Source: Strongylocentrotus droebachiensis
Lineage: Eukaryota > Echinodermata > Echinoidea > Camarodonta > Strongylocentrotidae
NCBI GenBank assembly: GCA_035222895.1
Contig: JAVYIG010006567.1
Location: 51,696-115,695 of the forward strand
Reading direction: 5' to 3'
DNA length: 64,000 bases
Below, one piece after another: positions 1 through 11,202 of this stretch. Made by a program: the position numbers and the translations under genes. The notes under the pieces are model-generated. The model was not told the origin of the DNA and did no database searches. It worked only from the letters and a program-made list of their open reading frames with translations. How positions within the stretch are numbered: the stretch's first letter is position 1; the number at the start of each line of letters is the position of its first letter.

Positions 1-667
1 GACGAATTTATTTTAAGTAGCATAATCTGAAATAGTGTATGATTCTTGTGACGAATGGCATATAATTATATCTAACAAAAATACGAATAAAAAAGACATT
101 GAGTCATTATACACTCGCAAGGTTTGATTAGCGCAGGTCATATCGCAAACGAAATGACGCACTGTCTGTAACAGGCCTAAGCAAGGGCGTCACATTTTTT
201 GATACAGAGGTTTGAGTCCTTGTTATTATTATTTTTTTTGAATTTTTTGTTTGTGTCTTTCAGATTCTTGTTTTATTAAAGTTAAACCCAAATTATACAG
301 CTTTTATGAAAAAATAACAGCAAATTCTCTCTTGGTTATCTTAATTTTCAGAATATTTTCATGCCTGTCATGGCAACGTGGATTGACATGCGGTTTTGTT
401 CTCTGACGTCAGAAGTTATTTTTCTCCGATAAAATTAACAAAACAGTGACATAAATCATTGACAAGGGATTTCATTTCAACTCCCATTGTAACAACACCG
501 ACCACATAGACGAACGCAAAAATGCTAATCCCACTTTTTTGCGTATTGTACCACACAGCGAGTCTTACCGCATTTTGTTGTTACCCTTCCCCAATCCTTA
601 ACCACTCCTCAAAACTGTCTGCCTTTCTCATTTCTTGTACTGTTTGAAGGAAAAGTCTACCTTGATA
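1..667. other. Intergenic, no gene seen
   Basis: I see no coding potential, RNA gene or complete repeat. A stretch of about 50 bases at 122-170 resembles 3924-3970 (both contain GCGCAGG followed by CGCAA..GAATGACGCA), so this may be the worn edge of a dispersed repeat. Confidence 0.5.
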
Positions 668-1042
668 TTAAAGGTAAAGACCAGTAATGGTCATGCGATT
701 GCATTGTGAAAGAAACGTTGTGGAATCGATCAGAAAAGGTTGATCATCTAGCATCTAGCATCTGCAATGTTCTGGAATTATCAAAATGATAAGAAATTTG
801 GCCCATTCTTCGTAAAGTTACAAGCACTATACACAGAAAGATGTATACGGGACTACCCTATGTCTCTCACACGACCATGAGAGAAACAAATTTACCAAAT
901 ATATGAATTAGTAGGCGGTTTCCCGGCAAATTTTTTATCATCATGTATTAGTCAAAACATATTCTTTCACATGATTGGTAATGAGAGCTTCCATTTCATT
1001 TTTTGAAATTGGGGCGTTACCAATACTGGTCTTTACCTTTAA
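668..1042. mobile_element. Kolobok-like MITE, TTAA target duplication
   Basis: The terminal inverted repeat reads AGGTAAAGACCAGTA at 672-686 and its exact complement ends at 1038. TTAA directly flanks both ends (668-671 and 1039-1042). A TTAA duplication with a 5'-RRG terminus is typical of the Kolobok superfamily; piggyBac shares TTAA but normally starts CCY. The interior has no transposase, so this is a non-autonomous copy. A 107-codon minus-strand ORF runs from inside the element into flanking DNA and is not credible as a gene. Confidence 0.75.
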
Positions 1043-2635
1043 GTTGATTTCTAACAAAAGCAGAAAAATTAGTGAAAGTTTGAGCAACATCCGATTAAGA
1101 TAGGAAAGTAATGAATTGTTGAAGTTGTCATGAGTGGCACACAAGTTACAAACACTCTGACCTGACGTATCTTGCGAGCTCCTCTCGAATTTGCGCTTTA
1201 CAGAAACTTTCATGAACTTTCTTTTCTTAGTCATTGATGGTTGAATACATTTTATTTCATACAAGGGTCGTTATTGAGATAAAGTGAATAACCTTCTTAA
1301 AGGACGAATAATCACGGTGACATTTTGAAGCGCCCGGTCGTGACTTCCATTTTATTTTCCTTCTTCAAGTTCTTGCATTCAAGGAGCAAGAAATAAGACT
1401 TTTCCTGAGCTCAGCTCATGGTCTAATCAATTATGATTGATTAGCACCTCTGGATGGTATTAAGTCTGGATTTATTTCGAGACACCGGCTCGGTTATCCC
1501 TTGACTCCGGGGTTTCCTCTCCTGGTAAAGATGTCTGCTAGATTACGTCATGTTCTTCGGATCGAGTTTTAAATATTTAATCCCCTTTAGATTTGTTAAT
1601 CCATAGTGATTGGTCTCCATAGCGTAGTCTCCGCTGAGTTGGCATCGAGGTCTCTTTTGGGGGGGAATATGTGCTTCGTATTTACCGTCGTCGTCGTCGT
1701 TGTCGTTGATGTCAGGGTATTGCCTGTAACCTCATTATGGTTGCAGTGATCACGTTGAACATGATAGGTAAGGTCTAGTTTTGCGATTGGCATGGTCGGT
1801 TATTACGTTAGGTTTATGGTTAGGGTCAGCTGGTAAAATAGTTAAGTACTGTCTTGGATTCAGGGGTATATATAAAGCTACCAGTGCAGCTTGGGGGATG
1901 TTGTATTTATTCGCTGTTAATCAGAGGGTCATATTTCTTTCCATTGTTTTAAAAACTGCTTTATTTGATTATATATAACCCTATATAAAATTGGCTATAT
2001 ATAGCTTAGTGATTTCTGTTTGTTGTTACTGAATTGCTATACTCCCTTGCCTATAAGACGATATTCGAGCCAAAGATTATTTTGAAAGCAGTAACCTGGA
2101 AGCTAAGACTAGTATACATCAAGTGTGAATTATGATGGTTGTAATTTCCATATCACACCCGCCACACACTCATATACACCTGTTATGAATCTGGGTGGCA
2201 ATGATTTGAGAATAGGAATGAACCCCCGAACGAGGACAAGATTAGCCCAAGATTCAGACGTTTCGGATTATTTTATCCCCTCTCTCCTATGAAACTTATA
2301 CTTTTCGAGTACTTTCAACTAAAGGACTCTACGTTGAAAGATACTTAAGTGCAAGTTCTCAGTCTCCTAGCTTTAATACAGAGGTGGAAAATCATTCAAG
2401 TTTTGTTTACTAATTTGTTACCAATTTCCCACTTAAATTCAAGCTATGAAATTCAACGTTTCGAAGTTAGAATATTGGGGAGAATTAACTTGTTGCCACC
2501 TTGCTACACATTTTAAATCTTAACCGTAGAAGTTACAGAAATGCACTTGAAACATTCAAGCTAATAGCGAGAACGTGATAAGATTGGGAAGGAAGGTGAC
2601 ATTTCAGAATATATGAATATGACTTAAATATCAAT
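1043..2635. other. Intergenic, no gene seen
   Basis: Contains a short (GTC)n tract near 1687-1708 and AT-rich unique sequence. ORFs here are under 70 codons and have no recognisable domain. Confidence 0.5.
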
Positions 2636-2739
2636 GTAGAATTCAAAGACCTTCGTATTTTGGCATTTGGTTTATGTAACATACGTGGTGGTTCAGAAGT
2701 CAATAATATGTGCATATATTCAACCCCCCCCCCCCCCCC
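2636..2739. repeat. Direct repeat copy 1, ends in a 16-C run
   Basis: About 100 bp that recurs at 3009-3122. Shared landmarks in order are a long TTTTGGCATTTGGTTTATGT block, GTGGTGGT, AGAAGTCAATAATATGTG, and an unbroken C run (2724-2739 here). The other copy has an 8-base insertion after GTAACAT. Confidence 0.8.
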
Positions 2740-3008
2740 AATTCTCTAAAAGGATTTTCTATTCTTCTATTTCCCTGTTCGTGTTTACATATTTTGCTGG
2801 AATGTTTGCAATATTCAATATTTGTTAATGTCAACAAAAAGGCCCATAAATTACATTCATTATCATGCTACCCCTTCTGGTGTAGAGGAAGTGGATCAGG
2901 GTTGCAAATAATGTCATTTGGGGAACACAATAAAATGGATCCGGAAATAGAGAGATAAACAATAATTAAAGGTAATATCTTGATATTTCACATATGAATT
3001 GATTATAT

Positions 3009-3122
3009 AGAATTTAAAGACTTTCATATTTTGGCATTTGGTTTATGTAACATGACTTTGCTGTGGTGGTCTAGAAGTCAATAATATGTGGCTACATTTA
3101 ACCACCCCCCCCCCCCCCCCCC
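3009..3122. repeat. Direct repeat copy 2, ends in an 18-C run
   Basis: Second copy of the 2636-2739 segment, same orientation, about 370 bp away and ending in an uninterrupted C run at 3105-3122. This is either a local segmental duplication or two inserts of one repeat family. Confidence 0.8.
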
Positions 3123-3254
3123 GTTTAGCGTATTCTTTCAAAATAAGAGGAGGAGTGTTACATCTTACTATTTAGTTGTGAATAGTTTGTATGCACTTGT
3201 TGAATTTTCTTTAGTTAAAACGAAGAGATGAAGAAAAAGGGGGAGGAATGAATG

Positions 3255-3280
<26 letters not shown>
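3255..3280. repeat. (GA)n microsatellite
   Basis: About 13 uninterrupted GA units followed by a G run. Confidence 0.9.
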
Positions 3281-3282
<2 letters not shown>

Positions 3283-3285
<3 letters not shown>

Positions 3286-4079
3286 TATGCAAAGAGGGAA
3301 CAGCGAATGAGTGAGGAGGGTGAGGAGACGCCCTCACCCTCCCCAAAAGGGGTGGGTAGGAAGGGTCACGTTTGGAAAGGAAAGTACATTTACATTTCCT
3401 CGAATTTATTTAGGGTGTTTATGGCGTTTATAAATGGAACATCGAAAGGAAGAGCACTGCGCGACGCAAATATATCACACTATCCTAATTGACTGCGTAC
3501 GTAATACACATTCATCAGCATAACATGATTCTCTTGCATGAAAAGGAATGAGAGGGAGTAAAAGTAGTTAGCAACATTTATAAACAAGTTGTTTTGGTGA
3601 GAGTGGTATGTGAATATAGATGGTCGCTTTTAAATACTATGTAAAGACGTCATTCGAAAAGCCTGTTCCCACAGTCGCTAATCCTACGACCAAGCTTGAG
3701 CTGACACAGTTACGTGACTGTAGTAATACATCGGAATCATTCCCGGCATGCCCGTTGCACACGATGCGTCAATATGCCTGACGTATTACTGCGTCAGTGA
3801 CTATTTGGTCTTTGACGCTCTGTGTGGAGGTGACATCGCGCAAGAAGCATGGCAAAATGTACAGTGTAAACTGAACAATGCTTTTCGACAATTGACGCAT
3901 GGGCTAATTTCCTTCACAGACTCGATCAGCGCAGGCAATAACGCAATCGAATGACGCATCGAGTGCAAGGGGCAAAGTATGTAACCTGATTCATCGAGCA
4001 CCTGCATAGAAAGACCACCTCTCTATAAAGAACGCATTTTTTTCTTTTCCCTTCGAATGTGTTCCACATTTAAAGTGTA
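3283..4079. other. Intergenic, no gene seen
   Basis: 3720-3970 is richer in CpG and in repeated TGACGCA/TGCGTCA words, some resembling CRE/ATF half-sites. I see no gene. The 60-70 codon ORFs on both strands overlap each other and carry no domain. Confidence 0.45.
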
Positions 4080-4586
4080 TTAAAGGTAATACAAAGTTTT
4101 GGTATGGGGTCGTGAATTTGGTTCAAATGAACATATTGGAAGCATATGCGATCCTACAATATTCACTGATCGTTGTCGCGGTCGAAATCGACCCTAAAGT
4201 TATGAAATTGTAAATAATAAACACTTTAAGTTGTATAGCTCCCTCTCAAGGTCAAGATATTAATTAAGCTGTAAAACAATGTTTCTTGACTAAAATCGGC
4301 CGATTAGCTATTCCCGTTCGGAAATTATATACCACAACTACATTATTCTGAGATTTTCATGGTCGCAGCTACCATTGTACGGCCGTAGGAGCTATTTGAA
4401 ATTTATCAACATTTACCGGGAGCACCGGTAAATCTTTATATTCAATTTTTCTTGAAAGCAAAGGTGTTTTAGGGGCTACAATTTCTAGTGCCTTTAATAC
4501 ATCCACAGGGGCATCCAAATATATCAAAGTTTTAAAGAATCACTATCCACCCATTTTTCAAAATTTTCCAAAACTTTGTAATACCT
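4080..4586. mobile_element. MITE with 19-bp inverted ends (TTAA-type, decayed flank)
   Basis: AGGTAATACAAAGTTTTGG at 4084-4102 is matched by its exact complement at 4568-4586. TTAA precedes the left end (4080-4083), but the right end is followed by GCAT, so the target duplication is not intact or the superfamily differs. There is no coding capacity inside. The start AGGTAA resembles the 672-1038 element but the rest differs. Confidence 0.65.
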
Positions 4587-4965
4587 GCATAAACACCGCC
4601 TGTCTATATTAAGGCCGATTTTCTTGTCCCCCTTGAGCGGTCTAATCAATGTAGTTGTGCCGTTTACACCAATGGCTGTGTTCCAAAATAACTTTGAAAT
4701 AAAGAATCAATGTGAACGGTCTTTTCGAACTCCGATACAGGTGTGTTAAACCGCAGAAGGAATTTCTAATCTGTTTTCATTCAATTTATTTTGTTTTATG
4801 CTTTTCACAAATACCTGTGTTTGCTACCTTTTTTCAAAATAAACCCATCACCAATGACGTGCGGTCGTGTGTTTTTCTGGTCAAATTAATGATCCACATC
4901 GTCAACCAAATGGTAGATATTTTAATGGCGGGCTTTAATTCTTGATTAAGCAGAGTTGTTAATCT

Positions 4966-5345
4966 TTAAAGGGATCGTTTAACAATGTTAAATCTGAGAT
5001 ACACGGCCCTACGTGTTATCAGTGTCTGTGCTTTGGTGTAATATTGAAGCCCTACAAAAATTGCGCTTCAAAATGATCAAGAAGTGCCTCAAAAAGTAAA
5101 AATCTATGAGTGACCGGTTTTACCATACTCGTTTTCCCCAATAGACTGTAGTGTTATGAAAACCGTTTGGCAAACGGTTTTCAAAATTTGTAATTCCAAT
5201 CATAAATATCTTTACAGACAGGCGATCGGCTTGTAAAAGTCATTGGGTTCCTGACTGACCTAAAGGTTTATAATTATCATTGCAGCATGAGCTAAATCCA
5301 GAATTTTGTTTCAGAATCTGAGACAAAGTTACCGGATCCCTTTAA
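4966..5345. mobile_element. Kolobok-like MITE, AGGGATC ends, TTAA duplication
   Basis: TTAA at 4966-4969 and 5342-5345 flank an element beginning AGGGATCG and ending GGATCCCT. The sub-terminal regions also pair with gaps (both contain the complement of AATCTGAGA). The interior holds a strong palindrome at about 5157-5181, GAAAACCGTTT / AAACGGTTTTC. A partial copy of the left end of this family occurs in the SAM gene at 61317-61356. Confidence 0.75.
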
Positions 5346-5836
5346 ACATCATTCTAACAGCAGTACTTCCATTTCCGATCAAACAGATTAATTGGGCAAT
5401 GATTAATGTCCATGTTACGGGTATCCGTCTTGTTTAATCAATTACTGTTTACAATCAGCGGTGATCAGTGTCATATTATATTTATGCCAGTAGTGAAGAT
5501 CTAACCTATTATGATGGTTTAAGATTGAGCTAAATGATTCCATGCGTATATAAATGAGTGGAGAAAATAAATTACTTGCTGAGTAGGTATTACCACAACA
5601 TAATATAAGGTGGATAGGACAAAACTAACATCTAAACATTGGTGAGCATTCGGTTACAGAAGTAGAAGTACATTGTAGATACCAGCATTTTGTAAAGTAA
5701 TTTCAATCAGACTTATTTTTTATGAAAGAAAAAAAAACGTGCATGTACAAAGTCGATTAGGTTTGAGGATGTTTAAAATAAAATCAGTGTTTGTGTATTT
5801 TCATATCATCGACATGCGGGTACTTTGATTTTCAGT
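5346..5836. other. Intergenic, no gene seen
   Basis: AT-rich unique-looking sequence. No ORF or repeat structure stands out. Confidence 0.45.
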
Positions 5837-5919
5837 TAGAGAGAGAGAGAGAGGGAGAGTATATGTGTGAGTGATAGCAAAATAATATGGGAATATGGGA
5901 GACAGAGAGAATGTGTGTA

Positions 5920-5966
<47 letters not shown>

Positions 5967-6000
5967 AAGAAAGAAAGAAATAAAGCAAAAGAGAGAGACA
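5837..6000. repeat. (GA)n microsatellite cluster
   Basis: Two GA tracts (about 5837-5860 and 5921-5960) joined by impure purine-rich sequence. They generate overlapping ORFs rich in Ser/Leu or Arg/Glu that are artefacts of the repeat. Confidence 0.9.
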
Positions 6001-7127
6001 GCGGGGAAGAGATGGAAAGCCATACGAGAGAATGACTTGTATACACTGATATACAGCATGCATAATTATTAGACAGGCAGACGGACAGACAGACAGCATG
6101 GACAGACAGACGCTTGTACACATATACCTAGGCTACAGGCGGCCATACAGTCTGCAGGGAGAGGTCTAGTGGTCATGGTGATATATGGATGGGCGCGCGT
6201 GGAACCATATATATTCAAACTTTTAAATATTTTCAAACTGTCATGACCTGATGACTTTATGTGTGCCTTCACTATAATAAAAAAAAGGTGGTAAAATCTA
6301 TGACGTGGTAAAGATCACTCAATACTGGGTTAAAGTTGATGCATGTTTATTTGGTAAACTATCTACCCAAGTATGTATAGAGTGTACCTAGTATCACCTG
6401 TCTCGCTTGGCTAGCTTCTACTGAAACACCTTTGAAATAAATGACATGTCTTGAGGTCGGTGAGTCACGTTAGGTTTACTTTACCTACAGCACAGACGGT
6501 TATTTAACTGGGATTTTTTGACCCCTTTTCGAGTGTTTTCTTTTCAGATGAAATGAAAAGGAGCAGTTTGCGACAATAAATAGAATGTAGTGTCGACAGG
6601 TAACCGGCTATAGGTAGGATAATAAACCAGTGAGTCACTAGATAGTCCGAAGGATAGACGGTGGAATTAGAAGTGAATACATTTAAGAGGAGGGGAAAGA
6701 GTTGATGTATGAAAGAATACACGAGACATTAAACAGACAGGAATTAACAATGAAACGTCAAGAAATAAGTGTTTTCATTTCAGCCAAAATAAACAAGAAT
6801 GGTTTCGGACAAATAAATAGAACAAATAATTGACCGGTAACTAGATCTAGTTACGATAATAAACGGATAAGACATGGGTAAATGGAGGTATTAGTGAGAT
6901 TCTAAGAAATCATTTATATGTAGGAAAGGTTACGAAGACAGAAAACATACACGAATAAAACACCTTTTAGAAAAGGAGAAAATGGGCATTACTTATAGGT
7001 TTAACCTTTGCCTGTCTGCATGTCTGTGTAATTGGGTTTTATAACGTTTAACAGTCGTGTATCATTCAAATTTCAGAAACTTCGTATATGGAACGGACAT
7101 TTGACGTAATACCTGACGAGAGACCTG
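6001..7127. other. Intergenic, no gene seen
   Basis: Contains a (CAGA)n-type patch near 6073-6112. Segments about 6535-6640 and 6775-6870 look distantly related: both contain CAAATAAATAGA or GACAATAAATAGA followed by CCGGTAAC and GATAATAAAC. This suggests an old duplicated repeat. No gene. Confidence 0.4.
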
Positions 7128-7212
7128 ACTCAGTTTCGAACCGTGATCCTTCAGAGTTAGTTTGTAGGCGAAAGCAGAGAGATGACCGTACCGCTAGACC
7201 AACTCATCTTCT
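7128..7212 (-). repeat. tRNA-like sequence (SINE head or tRNA pseudogene)
   Basis: Read on the minus strand, GGTCTAGCGGTACGGTC resembles a pol III A box and CACGGTTCGAAACTG a B box (GGTTCGANNC), with roughly tRNA spacing. The intervening sequence is longer than a normal tRNA and the acceptor stem does not pair clearly. I read it as a tRNA-derived SINE fragment rather than a working tRNA gene. Confidence 0.5.
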
Positions 7213-8149
7213 TGTTCATCCAATTGTTTTGTAACCCTATCTGTCTGTCTTTCTTGCCTGTCTGTCTAGTTCCGCCCTTTTCTTACTTTGTGTCACTATT
7301 TCTTCTTTATTTTCTTTGTAGGTTTAGGGTTAGGGTAACTATAGAGTTTGAATTTGGGTGAGGAATACGTGAGGTGATTGGTCCAGGGTTAACTTTAGGA
7401 ATTCAGTTTATAGCAAATTTACAGTGGAAGAATAATGAGCCATGGAACCTAAAAAAGGCCACAACCTTTAATCTGAAAGAAAAGTTAATATGTATTATGT
7501 ATTTTTATGTTATTGAAATTCAGTTATTGTGTTTTGTCATTTTCATTATTATGTTTGCTCTATTGCATTAATTATTAGCAATTTTAAAAACAGGAGAATA
7601 TGTGAAGCCTTAAACCTGTCGATGTTGGCAGTATTGCACTTAAAAATACTGCCATAGCAAAATAGACATACACAAACTTCTCCAATAATGATTAAAGGAT
7701 TGAGTCCAATGACCTAGAAAAAACCTCAGAGGAGCTTAATTATTTATGGCCCTGTTATAGCGATGAGTAATACCGAGATTACGCCTCTAATCTCTTCCTC
7801 AAAACTTGAAAAGGAAAGAAGAAGAAAACAAAATCTCTTAACTCAGGTGTGTTTGAAAGGTTTGAATCAGTCTTTCTATTTGATGCGAAAACAATCGTGT
7901 AAACAAGCTTCTAAACATGACATCTATTAAATTCGGTTATATCCTGCTTAACGGAACTTAATCCTAAGCCGGGTTTAATCAGTGGGGTTGGAAGTTGTTT
8001 GGGTTGTTACGAGATTCCTAATTATTTTCCTCTTCTTTCCATTATTTATCTTTTCTTTTTATCTTTCGCCTTTTTGTTTTGTTATCCTTGTTTTTTTTTC
8101 TAATCGATTTCTTAATTCTAACTTAGTTCCTATTCTTCTTCTAATAGTT
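7213..8149. other. Intergenic, no gene seen
   Basis: Contains a CTGT/CTTT-rich patch (7235-7290) and a short telomere-like run GTTTAGGGTTAGGGTAAC (about 7321-7338). No convincing gene. Confidence 0.4.
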
Positions 8150-8335
8150 TTTTTTTCTTTCTTCTTCTTCTTCTTCTTCTCCTTCTTCTTCTTCTACTTC
8201 TTCTTTTTGTTCTTCTTCTTGTTCTTGTTCTTCTTGTTCTTCTTCTTGTTCTTCTTCTTCTTGTTCTTCTTCTTCTTCTTCTTCGTCGACGTCTTTTTCT
8301 TCTTCTTCTTCTTCTTCTTCTTCTTTTTCTTCTTT
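8150..8335. repeat. (CTT)n trinucleotide microsatellite
   Basis: About 185 bp of CTT/GTT units interrupted by single substitutions. The Phe-rich ORF reading through it is an artefact. Confidence 0.95.
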
Positions 8336-8339
8336 TAGC

Positions 8340-8590
8340 TGCTTATTTTCATGTGTCTTCGTCTAGTGAATACGTTGTCAGACCGTGGATTAAATGATTT
8401 GCGGTTCGAGTCCCAGCCGCGACAGAGCTTTGCACAACAACAATCTGCATTTGCCACTCTCAACCCAGGTGTCGGTAGGGAGTAATTCCTTGAGTGTTTA
8501 CAGCGCTTTACGGTAACTAAGCTGAGGCAAAGCTTATAGTCAGATAGTAAATGCTTTATGTAGGCGCTCTCTGTAATGCTATCACTACAT
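8340..8590 (+). repeat. tRNA-derived SINE
   Basis: The head has a B-box-like GCGGTTCGAGTCCC at about 8400-8414. The body carries ATTTGCCACTC, CAACCCAGGTGT and CAGCGCTTTACGG. The same landmarks occur in the minus-strand SINE at 41361-41714, so the two belong to one family. The 5' end abuts the CTT tract. Confidence 0.7.
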
Positions 8591-8937
8591 TTGAAAAAAG
8601 AAATTCTAGACATTTTCCTATAAAAGTGGAACCATTTTAGAATATTTTTTCACTTTTATGTCCAACGATTTTTTCTTCTTCCCCTTTTGCGATGTGGGGG
8701 TGGGTTTATCAGGGAACGATGTCAAGAGTCAGCACACCTTTCCCCGTCATTCAAACACTCGTTTCGATTTAATCAAGATATCACCGAGTTTTGGAACAAA
8801 ATAAACCTCTGTTTATTCTGTTTAGTTTCGTGCTTAAAATTATCAGAGTGAGTTGCGCCACACTGACTCTGTATGTTTACATGGTTGGTTTACTTCTTGT
8901 GTGCAGTCTCTGGCCTGACATTTGGCATGCTCCCAGA

Positions 8938-9167
8938 CAGTGGCGTAAACAGTGATAAGCCATTGATGGGGGGGGGGGGGGGGCTTGTGGTATAGGGGCG
9001 GCACTGGAGATTGAATTATGAAGAGCTTGGCTGTTTAATGGGTAAGGGTGTGAAGGGGGTGAAAACATCTTTTTAATTGTGTCTCGCCCCTTCCCCGTCA
9101 TTCTCCCTTCCTCCCTTTTTTCGCCATCCGATAGGGCATATGCACCCTCCCTTTATTTACGCCACTG
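8938..9167. mobile_element. hAT-like MITE with internal G run
   Basis: CAGTGGCGTAAACAGTG at the left and ATTTACGCCACTG at the right form imperfect terminal inverted repeats. The CAGTGGCG...CGCCACTG ends are typical of hAT MITEs. The flanking 8-mers CTCCCAGA and CTCTGAAA match at only 5 of 8 positions, so the target duplication is worn. An 18-G run sits near 8969-8986. No coding content. Confidence 0.6.
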
Positions 9168-10380
9168 CTCTGAAAGAGAGAGAAAGGGAGAAAATGAGAG
9201 AGAAAGGTGGGAACGGGGAGACTAAATAGGGCTGAAAGAGAGGGGCGGACATAGAAAATAATAAAGATCACAGGACAAACTATGCTAAAGAAGGAAAAGA
9301 ATGGGAGCAAGAGGATGAAAAAATGAAGATGGAAAGAAAATAGGAAAACGAGATAAAGAAAAAAACGAAAGTCTGAAAATAATTGTTAGGATGGACATGT
9401 ATATTGGATCCTAACGCTATGTCCCCACATCGAATTCCAAGTTATCTATGTTGAATGTTATGAAATATTATCACTTATTCATGATTATCACGTCTATACC
9501 TATGTTTTCTTTTTAATAACTGTGCATTCCTTACGAATTGGTAAATTGCACGTGACCCCAAATATTCCGACCATCCCCCTTATTTTGACAGCTCTCTACG
9601 TGTCAGATGAGAGGTCTGAACCATGTAACATGGGATGGGCCACCATGTGTACGTGTCAAAGGTGAAGCATTAGCCGGAAGGAAGAGACATGATAGTCGAC
9701 AGATAAAGATGTCGTTTTATTGACTGACAGATAATAGCTAAAGTAAGATTGACAGGTTTTGTTCGTCGAGATTAACCTAATCTGTTCGAAAAACGTTCAA
9801 AAGTTCACGAAAACATTTTGTATTTACCGAGGTATGCTAATGACCACTGGATGGTTTTAACATGGTAGGGTCGATGGTTGTAACAAACGTGGTCAAGAGT
9901 CGTGAACTTTAATTGATTGGCATACAATTTGAGTTGTCAGTGTTTTGAAATGCCAGGTGAACGTGGAGTAAAGTAGGCTGTTTTAACAGAGATAAACGAT
10001 CTTGATTATTTTCAGTGAACCCGAATTGTAACTCAAAAGAATGTGAGGAACTTTATTGTTTAAGGGTGTGTTTGTTTGTTTGTTTGTTTGTTTTGTTTTG
10101 TTTCAATGACGCTGGACCAACCATTGACAAAGGCTTGCTGTTTTTAATAGCAATGATCTTGACAAAAAACAAATTTACCTCTTGAATTACAAGAGCATCA
10201 GCTGTATGAACATTGTATGAAGTACATGTATGTATATTTGTTTGTTTGATTGCTTGCTTGCTGTTTGTTTTTTGTTGTTTTTGTTTGTGTGTTTTTTTAC
10301 TTGCTTGCTTGTTTGTTTTGATGGTTGTTTTCTTATTTTATCCTCTCCTGTCATTGTTAAAAATTATTGGTTAAACCATA
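9168..10380. other. Intergenic, no gene seen
   Basis: 9170-9380 is purine-rich (GA/GAAA). (TTTG)n tracts lie at 10066-10104 and 10240-10320. No gene. Confidence 0.45.
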
Positions 10381-10381
10381 C

Positions 10382-10922
10382 TTCAAGGTACTATGTCCCA
10401 TTTGCAGGCCCAAAAAATGAAAAAGTTAAATTCCAACTGCATTTGAAAGATAATACTAATTTACAACTTCCCTAAAAAAGGTGGGGCTTGAAAATATCTT
10501 CAAGTGGGAAAATAACGACTATTAGTTGTCAAATTGACTTTAGGGCTATAGAGCCCAAAAGTAATAGTCTTGATTTTCAGACAATTGTACCGAATGGTCA
10601 TACGTTTTATGCTGCGCAAAGATTCAATCAGTTTAATCTTGGCCATCATAAGAAGTGGGTTATTGATGTAGACAAATGCTCATGTACCCTTTACAACTCT
10701 TTTCATGTATGTTATTACCAAAGAAGAAAAAAAGCCAGTCAGTCACTCAATAGTGTCTGACAGTGAATTCTAGCAAGTAAACGGGTATCCTTGCATAATT
10801 TGAATATGAGGACACTTGTTAACGTTTAAATTTCACAGAAAGGACATACATGACATATTCATAATTCCTGCAAAGTTCTACAGAATTTGAGGTTGGCTGC
10901 AAAAGGGACATAGTACTTTTAA
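10382..10922. mobile_element. TTAA-type (Kolobok-like) MITE
   Basis: The left end AGGTACTATGTCCCATTTGC (from 10386) is mirrored at the right by GCAAAAGGGACATAGTACTT (to 10918). TTAA follows the right end (10919-10922); the left has TTCA (10382-10385), one substitution from TTAA. A 90-codon plus-strand ORF inside (10488-10760) has no recognisable domain and I do not call it a gene. Confidence 0.65.
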
Positions 10923-11202
10923 ACCATGGAGCTCCATAGCTGAACATATGGTTCAATTCTCACTCCACTTTACAATTTCACTAGGTTTCTAAGCTGGTTA
11001 CTGGTATTTGGTATAAATGACTTGTTTGCCAAATGAAATGCTATTTCCAACTGTCATCCGGAAATTACGTGATTACAGACAAATAAACAAGGAAAGGAGA
11101 AATAATGCAACAGACGATGTAGAATAATCTTTGAAAGCAGCAGCGCGAATCGATTTATAAGTGGCGGCAAACTAATCGGTATTTGACGGATACAAGAGGC
11201 TT

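Noticed and set aside
5801..6123. Four overlapping Ser/Leu or Arg/Glu ORFs
   Set aside because: All arise from (GA)n repeats; the same applies at 13541-14058, 16480-16830 and 35949-36371.
7321..7338. Interstitial telomere repeat
   Set aside because: Only about two TTAGGG units, which is expected by chance.
7982..8338. 118-codon Phe-rich ORF resembling a membrane protein
   Set aside because: Its second half is the (CTT)n repeat and the first half has no domain.
10488..10760. 90-codon ORF inside the TTAA-type MITE
   Set aside because: No recognisable domain or splice support; it lies wholly within a non-autonomous element.
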